Below, one piece after another: positions 18,620 to 28,214 of a stretch of DNA of 64,000 nucleotides. The stretch comes from Candidatus Bathyarchaeota archaeon. GTDB taxonomy: Archaea; Thermoproteota; Bathyarchaeia; Bathyarchaeales; Bathycorpusculaceae. Position 1 is the first letter of the stretch, and each line of letters starts with the position of its first letter. The position numbers and the translations under genes are program-made. The stretch covers positions 99,446-163,445 of the forward strand of contig JAOZHU010000035.1 in assembly GCA_026014705.1 (NCBI GenBank), given 5' to 3'. The notes beneath the pieces were generated by a model. The model was not told the DNA's origin. It was given only the letters and a program-made list of their open reading frames with translations, and ran no database searches.

Positions 18620-19714
18620 TTGGTGAATTTGGTGATTGAACAATATACAATAACAACAACCCCCAAATATAACTTTCCACAACCCACCACCGACACAATA
18701 CTTCCCCAACGCTTTCTAGAGCTAAGCCTCCACTCACTACGTCAAGTGCACAACCAAGCCTTTCAAGTTAATCAACAAACCTTTCAACAACTCAGCAGCC
18801 TAGAACAAAACCCTGCAAACTTGCAGCTTAAGCGCACGCCGATACCACTCAAGCCAGACTACCATGAAACCATAATAGCTGCTGTCGATACATCCACCAT
18901 AAAAATCGGCGAAACAAGCCAAGGCATAATAATAGCCATCCGCGGCGCAACCATATGGAAACAAAACCGCAACTACCGCTACACACGCTTGGGACCATTC
19001 ATATTTCACATAACTGAAGACAACAAAAAAGAAGTCTACAATACACTCGAAACAGCATACTTCCACACATCTTATTCAAGCAGTCACCAAGTTACCCCGA
19101 ACCTCATGCAAATGCCCACGCGTCTATCAAGCTTACTCGAACGGTGGCTACAAGCCATGCTATCAAGAACCGTAACCAACGGCTTAATCCTCTTTGATGG
19201 CTCACTAACATCAGGCACCATCGATACGCCGGTGCAACGCATGAAAGAAATATTGAACATAGCGCGGAGAAACGGCAACACAGTTCTAGCCTTCTCGAAA
19301 ATGACCAACCTGCGAGTTAACGGCTACTTAATAACCGACCTGCTCCCCGAGCAGGAGCCACCCTACCTGCTGGAAACCACAGGTTTACAGTTCAAACCGC
19401 CTACAACACTGCTCGGCGACGTCTACGTCGCACGCTTAAACAAGGCAAACTACGCGTTCAGGCTGGATATCGACCGAGAAATTCCACTGCAAGACAGAAT
19501 GAGAGCGCTTGAAAAACTCATAGGCAACGACCTATACACACAAAGCTACCCTGAAACCCTGCGGCTAGCGCATATTCTGTGCACGTTCACAGCCAACGAA
19601 GTGCTCGCCATGCAGCACTTCATCACCCGCAAACACGGCATACAAATCGTCAACCGCCCAGACATGCACAGGCTTTTGTTTGGTCCATTCGGGAAAGGAG
19701 AAGGCTACGCATGA
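18620..19714 (+). CDS. nurA: NurA-domain 5'-3' nuclease
   Basis: 364-aa ORF; IIAAVDTSTIKI, GLILFDGSLTSGT acidic motifs; overlaps herA by 4 nt. Confidence 0.85.
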   Translation: MVNLVIEQYTITTTPKYNFPQPTTDTILPQRFLELSLHSLRQVHNQAFQVNQQTFQQLSSLEQNPANLQLKRTPIPLKPDYHETIIAAVDTSTIKIGETSQGIIIAIRGATIWKQNRNYRYTRLGPFIFHITEDNKKEVYNTLETAYFHTSYSSSHQVTPNLMQMPTRLSSLLERWLQAMLSRTVTNGLILFDGSLTSGTIDTPVQRMKEILNIARRNGNTVLAFSKMTNLRVNGYLITDLLPEQEPPYLLETTGLQFKPPTTLLGDVYVARLNKANYAFRLDIDREIPLQDRMRALEKLIGNDLYTQSYPETLRLAHILCTFTANEVLAMQHFITRKHGIQIVNRPDMHRLLFGPFGKGEGYA

Positions 19715-21171
19715 AACTTTACAAAAAAGAAGGCAACATCCTCCAAATCCTAAGCTTTCCAACCGAAAACGCCGAAAAAGGCGATTACTTGCTGGTTGAA
19801 GACGCAGAAGCAGGCAAAGCGTTAATTGCACAGGTAATTGATGTGCAGTTTGCTTGCATCCCAGGCGTGTTGGAGGAGTTACTACGTACATTACCAGACG
19901 GAGGCGAACCAATCCGGGGAGAAGACATTGACCCACTTGAAATCGCGCCGCACATCACATATATCCAAGACGCCAGCCTCCTCATCTGCAAAATACGCGC
20001 AACGCTGGAAAACAGCATGTTAACCCCCAGCAGTTCTTGGCTGCCCTCGCGCTCGCAGTCGCTTGTCAAGAAACTATCCATACCCATGCTGCTGAAGCTC
20101 GCCAATGTAGATGGAAAACTGCCTATAATCCTTGGCGGCACAAAAGATACCTCGCTGCTGACAATAGACGCATCAGCGCTAGACGGGCGATTAAACATTA
20201 TTACGGGCAAAAAAGAAACAGGCAAATCCCACTTATCCAAGCTTCTCATGGTAAGCTTAGTAGGCTACAAAGCCACGGTTGTCGTGTTCGACCTGAACGG
20301 CGAATACTCAAGCCTAGGCATGAGCGCAGACGGCAAACGCAACATGTACTACGACAAAATCCACGCGTTAACACCCGCGCAAAACTTCAAAGTCGCCCTC
20401 AACGAACTGCACCTAAACGTCATAATGGGCATCCTCATCCACGCCCTGCACTTACCTGGCACTTCAGCCCGCGAATTCAGACGCATCTGGAAAACACTCA
20501 AAGAAAAAGGCAACCTCACGCTGCATGAACTTGGCGAAACAATACGCAACCTGAACTGCAACCAACACGTACGCGACGCTCTGTCCTCACGTTTCCATGC
20601 CTTAGTTAACTCGGGCTTTTTCACGGACAACGCCGCCGAATCCACGCTGCTGGACGAGTGCCTGCAGAAAGCTAAGGAGCACGGCGGAGCCATTGTCGTG
20701 AACTTGCGCAACACATCGACCATCGACCGCCAAATAGTCGTTGAATACGTCCTCGGCAAACTAGTCGACTCACTAACAAACTGGAAGCTGAAAGCCGTTT
20801 TCCTATTCGCCGAGGAGGCTCACTTGTATTTGCGCGAGACTTACTGGGACGACATAGTCACCCGCATGAGGCACTTCGGAATATTCACCACATTCATCAC
20901 CAACCAGCCAGACACCATACGTGAAAGCATCTACCGCCAAGCCGACAACATCTTCCTCTTCAACTTCACCAACGAGCACGATTTAGACGTGGTTAGCCGA
21001 GCGGCACGTGTAGACGCCGAAACAGTCCGCAGCATCGCACGGGACCTGCCGCCGCAACACTGCCTCACGCTCGGACACGTCGTACGCGACTTCCCAATGG
21101 TCGCCAGAGTACGCACCTTAGATCTTAAAACAATGGGTGAAACACGCTTATTCTTCAAAGACACAAACTAA
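19711..21171 (+). CDS. herA: HerA-type DNA translocase/helicase
   Basis: MKLYKKEGNILQIL start (ORF track extends upstream to 19579); ITGKKETGKSHLSKLLMV P-loop, VVFDLNGEY, KAVFLFAEEAHLYL; RQADNIFLFNFTNEHDLDVV. Confidence 0.9.
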   Translation: MKLYKKEGNILQILSFPTENAEKGDYLLVEDAEAGKALIAQVIDVQFACIPGVLEELLRTLPDGGEPIRGEDIDPLEIAPHITYIQDASLLICKIRATLENSMLTPSSSWLPSRSQSLVKKLSIPMLLKLANVDGKLPIILGGTKDTSLLTIDASALDGRLNIITGKKETGKSHLSKLLMVSLVGYKATVVVFDLNGEYSSLGMSADGKRNMYYDKIHALTPAQNFKVALNELHLNVIMGILIHALHLPGTSAREFRRIWKTLKEKGNLTLHELGETIRNLNCNQHVRDALSSRFHALVNSGFFTDNAAESTLLDECLQKAKEHGGAIVVNLRNTSTIDRQIVVEYVLGKLVDSLTNWKLKAVFLFAEEAHLYLRETYWDDIVTRMRHFGIFTTFITNQPDTIRESIYRQADNIFLFNFTNEHDLDVVSRAARVDAETVRSIARDLPPQHCLTLGHVVRDFPMVARVRTLDLKTMGETRLFFKDTN

Positions 21172-21683
21172 AACTGCTCCAAGCGCTGCCTGTTCCACTT
21201 GAAGAAATTTCGGAAAGAACGCGTTAAATCGTACGCTTCCACTCCATTAAAAGGCACCCACACTAAAGCGTCAGCGTCGCTTGCCGCCTTAACCTCACCG
21301 CACTTCACAGCAACAAGATAATCAATAATGACAAAATGATATTTCACTTTGCCCTTCTCATCCAAACTCACGTCAGAAACAACATCAATAAGACGTGGCT
21401 CCTCAACTTCTAAACCCGTCTCCTCCCGCACTTCACGGATAACCGCTTGCTCTGGGCTTTCCCCAAGATCCACTAAACCGCCTGGAATGCTCCATTTGCC
21501 TTTGCCAGGCTCGTTTTTTCGCTTCTCAAGCAGAATTTTGCCTTCGCTGACTACCACGGCACCGACGCCTACAACTGGCTGGTCAGGGTAAAGCCTCTTC
21601 AACGCTCTGTAACCTCTTTTCACGGGCAAGTATGCTACTCGTACCTTAAAGCTTCTACGGGCTTTAGCTTCGAAGCGCGCCAC
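21168..21683 (-). CDS. NUDIX hydrolase
   Basis: 171-aa ORF; GGLVDLGESPEQAVIREVREETGLEVEEP Nudix box. Confidence 0.93.
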   Translation of the reverse strand: MARFEAKARRSFKVRVAYLPVKRGYRALKRLYPDQPVVGVGAVVVSEGKILLEKRKNEPGKGKWSIPGGLVDLGESPEQAVIREVREETGLEVEEPRLIDVVSDVSLDEKGKVKYHFVIIDYLVAVKCGEVKAASDADALVWVPFNGVEAYDLTRSFRNFFKWNRQRLEQF

Positions 21684-22966
21684 GCTGGGTACAAAGCGAA
21701 GATTACGCTGACTCCTATTCCGAAGATTAAGGCGCCCGCAAGCACAGTCGGCGTTAAGACAGGAGTTATGGTCATTAAGCCAGATTGAATTCGGGTTGCA
21801 GGTTGGGCGCTGCCGATGTTTTGGAATAAGCCGCCTCCACTGAGGACCACGGCAACAGCGTTTGCTAATCCCCAGCCTAAAACTGTGCCGAGCACCGCGC
21901 CTATTAAGCCAATTATCACTGACTCGCTGAGGAATATCATGAGCACGGTTCGGCTTTTCATGCCTAACGCTTTGAGTATACCGATTTCGCGTGTGCGCTC
22001 AATCAGCGAGACAATCATGATGTTCATTATGCCTATGCCCGCGACCAGCAGCGAAATGGCGGCTATGCCGACTAAGAAGAGCGATATGACCGAGAAAACG
22101 CTGGAAAGTATGTCGAGCACAGCGGTTGAGGATATAACGGAGACTTCGCCGTTGAAAGCATCCTCTATGGCTTCAGACACACTTTCAATCGTGGTTTTGT
22201 CGCTGCTCTTTAACTTCACAATCATCATGCTGCACTCGTCGGTTCCGAAGAAAGCTTGCGCTTGTGAAAGCGGAATGTACACACCCGTGTCTGAGGGACC
22301 ACCGAAGCTGAAACCGCCGACTTCTTTTAAAACCGCTGCAACATAACCCGTGTACGTTTCGTTCTTGGGAGGACGCGCCGTAGCGTTAGCCCACGTTATG
22401 TCAATGGCGTCATTCACGTTAAAAAGCAAGGTGCCATTTTTCCACGGGTCATGCAACCGTCTTCCTATAACAACTGTATCGTTTTCAGGTTTCAGACTTA
22501 TGCTTCCACTTTCAGCCACAAAAGTGCTACCGTAAAACTCCGCGTACTTCGCAAAATCCACGCCGTTGACGTTGATGGCGAAAGTGCGGTTTTCTGAGTG
22601 AACATAGATTACTCTTTGAATTATTGCTATTGAATCTTCGATTTCAGTTGAGGCAGCGTTAACGGTTGCAGTGTCATTGATGAATAATTTGAAGCCTGAG
22701 GTGTCGCCGCCGATTGTAGCGCCTATGCCTGCGCCTTGTCCTCCGGCACCGCTTAGGATGCTTCTGCCAGGCGTTACGACTACTGTGTCTGTTGCTAATC
22801 CCTGTTCAAGCTGCATGGCGATGGTGTTCTGCAAGCCCTGCGTGATTGAAAGCAACGCTACGATAGCAGCGATGCCTATTACGACGCCCAGCGTGGTTAA
22901 ACCTGCGCGGAGCTTTCGCAGTTTGATGGCGCTGAAAGAATAACCGAAAACATCTGTTGCTCTCAT
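21635..22966 (-). CDS. ABC transporter permease, MacB/FtsX family
   Basis: 443-aa ORF; LRAGLTTLGVVIGIAAIVALLSITQG and SLIERTREIGILKALGMKSRTVLMIFLSES. Confidence 0.92.
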   Translation of the reverse strand: MRATDVFGYSFSAIKLRKLRAGLTTLGVVIGIAAIVALLSITQGLQNTIAMQLEQGLATDTVVVTPGRSILSGAGGQGAGIGATIGGDTSGFKLFINDTATVNAASTEIEDSIAIIQRVIYVHSENRTFAINVNGVDFAKYAEFYGSTFVAESGSISLKPENDTVVIGRRLHDPWKNGTLLFNVNDAIDITWANATARPPKNETYTGYVAAVLKEVGGFSFGGPSDTGVYIPLSQAQAFFGTDECSMMIVKLKSSDKTTIESVSEAIEDAFNGEVSVISSTAVLDILSSVFSVISLFLVGIAAISLLVAGIGIMNIMIVSLIERTREIGILKALGMKSRTVLMIFLSESVIIGLIGAVLGTVLGWGLANAVAVVLSGGGLFQNIGSAQPATRIQSGLMTITPVLTPTVLAGALIFGIGVSVIFALYPAWRASKLKPVEALRYE

Positions 22967-22967
22967 G

Positions 22968-23651
22968 CTAGTTCACCATGTCCGAGCTTATTACTCCGTC
23001 AAACACCTGCACTACGCGTTTGGCTTCTCTCGCCAAATGCTGGTCATGTGTAACCATTATTATTGTCACGCCCTTCTCCTCATTCAACCGCTTAATCAGC
23101 GTCATTATTTCGCGAGCAGTTTTGGAATCAATATTTCCCGTGGGCTCATCCAGCAACAAGAACTTGGGATTGTTAGCCAAAGCACGGGCGATGGCAACGC
23201 GCTGCTGCTGTCCGCCGCTGAGTTCGGCAGGCTTATGATTCATCCGGTCCTTCAAGCCAACGGTTTCCAATAGTTCTTCTGCGCGGCGTTTTCTCTCGGC
23301 ACGGTTTACGTCAGCTATGGACATGGAAAGTTCAACATTGCCTAGTGCAGTGAAACGTGGAATAAGGTTGAAAAACTGGAACACGAAGCCTATTCTGCGC
23401 CTGAGGTCTGCTAGTTGGCTGTCGTTGAGCTTGGAGATGTCAACACCGCCAATAAGCAGCGTCCCTGCGGTTGGCTTGTCCAACGCGCCGATTAGGTTCA
23501 GCAGGGTGGATTTGCCGCTTCCTGAAGGACCGAGTATGGCGAGGAACTCGCCGCTTTCCACTTTCAAGTTTACGCCGCGGAGGGCGTCCACTGGCACTTT
23601 CCCAAGCAGGTAGGTTTTCTTTAAGTCAACAGCTTCAACAACAGGCGCCAT
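22968..23651 (-). CDS. ABC transporter ATP-binding protein, LolD/MacB family
   Basis: 227-aa ORF; GPSGSGKST Walker A, LSGGQQQRVAIARAL signature, LLLDEPTGNID. Confidence 0.95.
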   Translation of the reverse strand: MAPVVEAVDLKKTYLLGKVPVDALRGVNLKVESGEFLAILGPSGSGKSTLLNLIGALDKPTAGTLLIGGVDISKLNDSQLADLRRRIGFVFQFFNLIPRFTALGNVELSMSIADVNRAERKRRAEELLETVGLKDRMNHKPAELSGGQQQRVAIARALANNPKFLLLDEPTGNIDSKTAREIMTLIKRLNEEKGVTIIMVTHDQHLAREAKRVVQVFDGVISSDMVN

Positions 23652-23681
23652 TTTCAGTTAACTCCTCTCCTCCATGCGTGC

Positions 23682-24593
23682 CTACTTATTCAGGAATCTC
23701 CATGAAAACACTATGCCGATGGTTGTCAGCACTGCAGCGAATGCGCCGACGAAAGCGAAATCCACAGCTAACTGCGCAAAGTCTATGCTGTCGAAGATTA
23801 AGAGTTGTCTCATTCCGTCAATCGTATAGGAGATGGGGTTAACATTTGCGACCGCCTGCAGCCATGCAGGCATCTGTTTGATTGGGAAGAAAGCGCTACT
23901 GGCGAAAGTTAACGGCAAATTAAGCAGGTTCATAACTGCCATCGGCGTTTCGATTCGCGTAGAACGGATGTTGATGGCGATGAAAAGCGAAGACAAACCC
24001 AAGCACACTAGGAACAGCATCGCGAAGACGCCGAGAATGTTCAGCGGAGTGAACGCGGCGCCGAACGCGAACCCCAGCGGCAACGCAATCAAAAGAATCA
24101 CAGCAGCTTGAAACATCGACCGCAAAGTCGCTGAAAGCACTTTAGACAGAATTATCACCGCGCGAGACACGGGTGTGCTTAAGACCTTGTTTAGGAAGCC
24201 CAAGCGTCTGTCCCAGACAACAGACATGCCGCTGAACATGGTTGTGAACAGGGCGGTGAACGCCATCATGCCTACAGCCATGAAGCTAATGTAGCTGGTC
24301 GTGCCGAAGGTGCTGCCCATTATCTGGTTCTGCAATCCGCTGAAGAAACTACCTAAAGCGCTGAGTTGCGCTGGAGTGAACTGTGCCGCTAGCTCGGCGG
24401 GAAACTGAATTGAACTTGCGCTGAAAAGGCTACTGATGTTCAAGGCGTTGCCGAGCAAGCCAAGCCAAAGCACGGGTTGAATCAGCGTTAAAACAAACAC
24501 AACTGGCGCTTTGTACCATTTCTTGAGTTCGCGGTTAGTTAACGCCCACAGCCCGTGCGTCTTGCTTTTTGAATTATTATTTGATGTGCTCAC
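23682..24593 (-). CDS. ABC-2 type transporter permease
   Basis: 303-aa multi-TM ORF; DRRLGFLNKVLSTPVSRAVIILSKVLSATLRSMFQA. Confidence 0.9.
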   Translation of the reverse strand: MSTSNNNSKSKTHGLWALTNRELKKWYKAPVVFVLTLIQPVLWLGLLGNALNISSLFSASSIQFPAELAAQFTPAQLSALGSFFSGLQNQIMGSTFGTTSYISFMAVGMMAFTALFTTMFSGMSVVWDRRLGFLNKVLSTPVSRAVIILSKVLSATLRSMFQAAVILLIALPLGFAFGAAFTPLNILGVFAMLFLVCLGLSSLFIAINIRSTRIETPMAVMNLLNLPLTFASSAFFPIKQMPAWLQAVANVNPISYTIDGMRQLLIFDSIDFAQLAVDFAFVGAFAAVLTTIGIVFSWRFLNK

Positions 24594-25594
24594 ATGTGTG
24601 ACCTCCTCATCATGGCTCTCTGTGCAAACGCGGATTCACGTGACTCATCTGCAGCATCACGCATAGACTTGCCTGTGTACTGCAGGTAAACTTCGTTCAA
24701 CGTCGGCTTCGTTAAGGAAAGCTTGGTCACAACATGCCCTTCTTTTCGCAGGGCTTCGATTATTAGCGGTGCGGTTACTTCGCCGCTTTCAGACTTCACC
24801 ACGTACATGCCGTTCTCCTTCTTAACTTCTTTTACGCGCTCAATTTTCTTCACAAGACCCGTTATGTCCACATCTTGTTTGATGCTTAACGTGATTATGT
24901 CGCCGCCCAAGCTTTCTTTAAGCTCATCTGGAGTGCCGACTACCACGATTTTGCCGTGGTCAATTATGGCTATGCGGTCGCAAAGCGCATCAGCCTCCTC
25001 CAAATAATGCGTCGTTAGAAACAACGTCATACCGAACTCTTTCTTCAGCATGCGCACATAATTCCACGTAGCCGCTCTAGTCTGGACATCTAAGCCCAAC
25101 GTGGGCTCATCCAAGAACAAAACTTTGGGCCTATTGACTAATCCACATGCCAGCTCGAGTCTGCGGCGCATGCCGCCTGAATAGGTCTGAACTTTTTTGT
25201 CCTTGAACGCTGTTAATTCAACGAGTGCTAACAGTTCGTCGGCGCGTTTTTTGGAAACTTCGCGGGGAATACCGTACAGGTCAGCACATAAGAGTATATT
25301 CTCGTAGCCTGTTAAATCCTCATCAGCCGTGTACTCTTGCGGAACCACGCCGATGGCGTTTCGAACATCGTTGTTTTGCTTGGCAATATCATAACCCAGG
25401 ATTGACGCCCTGCCTTCCGTGGGTTTCAATACGGTTATCAGCATGTTTATTGTTGTGGTTTTTCCCGCGCCGTTGGGTCCTAGGAAACCGAAGATTTCAC
25501 CCTGTTTTACGCTGAAGTTCACGTGATCAACCGCTACAAGGTTGTGGTTGAAGATTTTCGTTAGCCCTTCAGCCTTGATTACGTCTTCGCTCAT
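24590..25594 (-). CDS. ABC transporter ATP-binding protein (DrrA-type exporter)
   Basis: 334-aa ORF; GPNGAGKTTTI, YSGGMRRRLELACGL, LFLDEPTLGLD. Confidence 0.95.
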   Translation of the reverse strand: MSEDVIKAEGLTKIFNHNLVAVDHVNFSVKQGEIFGFLGPNGAGKTTTINMLITVLKPTEGRASILGYDIAKQNNDVRNAIGVVPQEYTADEDLTGYENILLCADLYGIPREVSKKRADELLALVELTAFKDKKVQTYSGGMRRRLELACGLVNRPKVLFLDEPTLGLDVQTRAATWNYVRMLKKEFGMTLFLTTHYLEEADALCDRIAIIDHGKIVVVGTPDELKESLGGDIITLSIKQDVDITGLVKKIERVKEVKKENGMYVVKSESGEVTAPLIIEALRKEGHVVTKLSLTKPTLNEVYLQYTGKSMRDAADESRESAFAQRAMMRRSHM

Positions 25595-26136
25595 TTAGGT
25601 TCACCTTTCAGTTTTTTGCTTAATTCCTCGAGTTTTCCTGAAACCTCGTTCACAGCACTGAGAGCCTCGTTTAAAGCTTGCTCCGAGAAATTTTCCTGCA
25701 ATTTTTTACCAACATGGAAAAGGGCTATGGCTAATCTCCGCATCGCGTCGCGTATTTCAACTGTTTTTTCGTGTGGAATCCGCATGAAAAAATTATCAAA
25801 GAAAGGCGTTGGGAGAAAGCCAACTTCTTCCCTGACTTTGTTCCGTATCATTTCTTGCTCTTTAAGCAGTTTTTTTCCGCTTGTTGTTAACTCGTAGCGT
25901 TTTAGTCCGTTCTCCGTTGGCAACTCTTTAATGTGTCCATTGTCTTGCAGCCATGCCAGCAAAGGGTAGATGGAGCCCGGGCTGGGTTTCCAAAAACCGT
26001 TAGTGTGTTTTTCGATTTCTTCCATTATTTCTGAGCCTGACATGGGTTTTTCATTGAGGGCCTCGAGAACGTGATAGCGCAGAAAACCTTTTGGCACCAT
26101 GGCCGTGTGGCGCATCCATTTCCTGTGGGCAAACAT
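25591..26136 (-). CDS. PadR family transcriptional regulator
   Basis: FLRYHVLEALNEKPMSGSEIMEEIEKHTNGFWKPSPGSIYPLLAWLQDNGHI PadR wHTH; start reset to MFAHRKWM because the ORF-track start (26169) falls inside the tandem repeat/promoter. Confidence 0.9.
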   Translation of the reverse strand: MFAHRKWMRHTAMVPKGFLRYHVLEALNEKPMSGSEIMEEIEKHTNGFWKPSPGSIYPLLAWLQDNGHIKELPTENGLKRYELTTSGKKLLKEQEMIRNKVREEVGFLPTPFFDNFFMRIPHEKTVEIRDAMRRLAIALFHVGKKLQENFSEQALNEALSAVNEVSGKLEELSKKLKGEPK

Positions 26137-26153
26137 ACTTATCACTATCGACC

Positions 26154-26177
26154 TCAAATGCGATATCAAATGCGATA
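26154..26177. promoter_or_regulatory. tandem 12-bp direct repeat, candidate PadR operator
   Basis: TCAAATGCGATA x2 exactly adjacent, directly downstream of TATA-like TTTAAATA on the minus strand. Confidence 0.7.
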
Positions 26178-26213
26178 TTTAAACCTAGCGCATGACAAAA
26201 CCCAAAATACAAC

Positions 26214-26888
26214 TTACGTTATCACAGTGCCAACGTTCTCGCCGTTGATAGCCGCTAAAATGTTCTCGGGTTTAAAGCCGTTCACGACGACTATTTTAAC
26301 GCGTTTATGTTTCAGAAGTTTTATCGCTTCAGGATCAATTATTTGATGAATCCCCGCTGTGTGTTTGCTCTCAGAAAAAACGTTAGCCAAATCATCAAAG
26401 GATAAACGATCAAGTTTAACAGCGTCAGGGTGCTTTCTTGGGTCTTTGTTGTAAACGCCGTCTTGGTCTGTGCCCTTAACCAGCAAATCAGCGCCCACCC
26501 TCTCCACAATTAATGCTGCTACAGAGTCTGTTGTCATGCCGGGTTTCAATCCGCCCATCACGGCGATTTGCCCTTTGCTTAAGCATTTTGCCGCTTCATC
26601 AACCGTCAAGGGCACAGTGCTGCAACTGAGGGCGCCAAGTTTCTTGATGAAAAGTTGGGCGAAAACTCGTGAAACAGAAATTGCAAGCTCATCTTGCGCT
26701 TGCTCGTCGAGAGCCAAGTTTTTGGCGATTGAGATGAATTCGCGGGCTAAGGTGCCTCCGCCGACAACGACAACGATCTCGTGTCCTTGAGTTTTTAGAG
26801 TTTTCAGCAATTCAGCGTATTTGCTTATGAGTTCGGTGTTTATTGGCGAAGCTACCACCGACCCACCTATTCGCAAGATAACGCGCAT
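26214..26888 (-). CDS. pyrH: UMP kinase
   Basis: 224-aa ORF; RIGGSVVASPIN, VVVGGGTLAREFI, LVKGTDQDGVYNKDPRKHPDA. Confidence 0.92.
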   Translation of the reverse strand: MRVILRIGGSVVASPINTELISKYAELLKTLKTQGHEIVVVVGGGTLAREFISIAKNLALDEQAQDELAISVSRVFAQLFIKKLGALSCSTVPLTVDEAAKCLSKGQIAVMGGLKPGMTTDSVAALIVERVGADLLVKGTDQDGVYNKDPRKHPDAVKLDRLSFDDLANVFSESKHTAGIHQIIDPEAIKLLKHKRVKIVVVNGFKPENILAAINGENVGTVIT

Positions 26889-27050
26889 GGGTCACTCGTC
26901 CTCTGAGACTTAGTGTATATGCGGCTCGGGTTAAAAATTCTTTAGCATACTCTCGTGATATTCCGTTTTTAGGCTAAAATGTGTATTAGTGCACAAGAAA
27001 TGTTAATAGGATGTTTTTCACAAAAGTGATGCACTCAGCTGGCGATAGTC

Positions 27051-28043
27051 GTGTTTGAGGAAATCGGAATACTCGGCAGTGCAATGGTGCTTTTTGTCGC
27101 ACTCATAGCTCTCGTAAGAAGCAGCGACTTCGTCGTCACAAACGCGGTTAAGATTGCAGACAGAACAGGGTTTGGCAGAACTACAATTGGTTTCCTGCTG
27201 GTTGCGTTTTCTACGACTTTACCGGAGCTTTTCGTTTCGGTCTTTTCCGCGCTTGACCCGACAACTATAGGTGTTGCGCTTGGAAACGCTTTGGGGTCAA
27301 ACGTCACGAACATTGGTTTAATTCTCGGTATATGTTTCCTTATAGTAACGCTTAGAAAATCAGGAGCCACACCACTGTCCTCAGGCACAACAAAAGAAGA
27401 AATAAGAAGACTGCATTTCGGCCTTTTCATCGCGTCCATTGTTCCGTTAACGTTACTGTATATAGGCTCTGCAAGTCAGTTTATCGGTGTGATTCTTTTC
27501 GGAATTTTTGCCTTTAACGTCTACATGCTTTCAAAAGTTAAAAACAACAAGAACGGGGAAAACATTCAAGTCGAGGCAGAAAAAGCCAAGTTTAAGAAAG
27601 CAGTCGCTCTGTTTGCGGCAGGTGCTGCGGGAGTTGTTGCAAGCGCGTATTTTATTGTTAATTCAGCGTCGTTTATAGCTGAAAGTTTAGGCGTACCCAG
27701 TGTAGTTATTGGCGGCACGATAATTGCCTTCGGCACCAGTGTACCTGAATTGGCTAACAGCATAACTTCAACCCAGAAAGGACACTTGGATCTCGCGTTG
27801 GGTAACATAGTTGGCGCTTGCTTCATCAATATAACCCTAATTTTAGGTGTTGCGTTGATAGCTTCGCCTCTGAGCGTCGAAGTTGCCGCCTTCTCAAACG
27901 TGGCGATATTTTCTCTCATTACGACGCTGTTCTTATGGTACTTTTTGTCAAGCGAGCGGATAAGTTGGAGAGAAGGCGCAATGCTGTTGATGCTGTACGT
28001 CGTGTTTGTGGTCACAAGCTACGGCGGTTACAAAACGGCATAA
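27051..28043 (+). CDS. sodium/calcium exchanger family membrane protein (CaCA)
   Basis: 330-aa ORF; two inverted alpha repeats: GFLLVAFSTTLPELFVSVFSAL and GGTIIAFGTSVPELANSITSTQKG. Confidence 0.92.
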   Translation: MFEEIGILGSAMVLFVALIALVRSSDFVVTNAVKIADRTGFGRTTIGFLLVAFSTTLPELFVSVFSALDPTTIGVALGNALGSNVTNIGLILGICFLIVTLRKSGATPLSSGTTKEEIRRLHFGLFIASIVPLTLLYIGSASQFIGVILFGIFAFNVYMLSKVKNNKNGENIQVEAEKAKFKKAVALFAAGAAGVVASAYFIVNSASFIAESLGVPSVVIGGTIIAFGTSVPELANSITSTQKGHLDLALGNIVGACFINITLILGVALIASPLSVEVAAFSNVAIFSLITTLFLWYFLSSERISWREGAMLLMLYVVFVVTSYGGYKTA

Positions 28044-28214
28044 AAACGAAGCGTGATAAGTGCTTCTACACAAGTTTAGAGGGATACATAGCTTGTTTTT
28101 CTGATTGCTTGCGCTTCATAAACCAAATTTATTCATCAAAGAAGATTTTAGAGCGACCGCCAAGGAAAATTATCGGAAATAAAGTTGCTGTCGCCAAACC
28201 TAAATGGAACGCGC

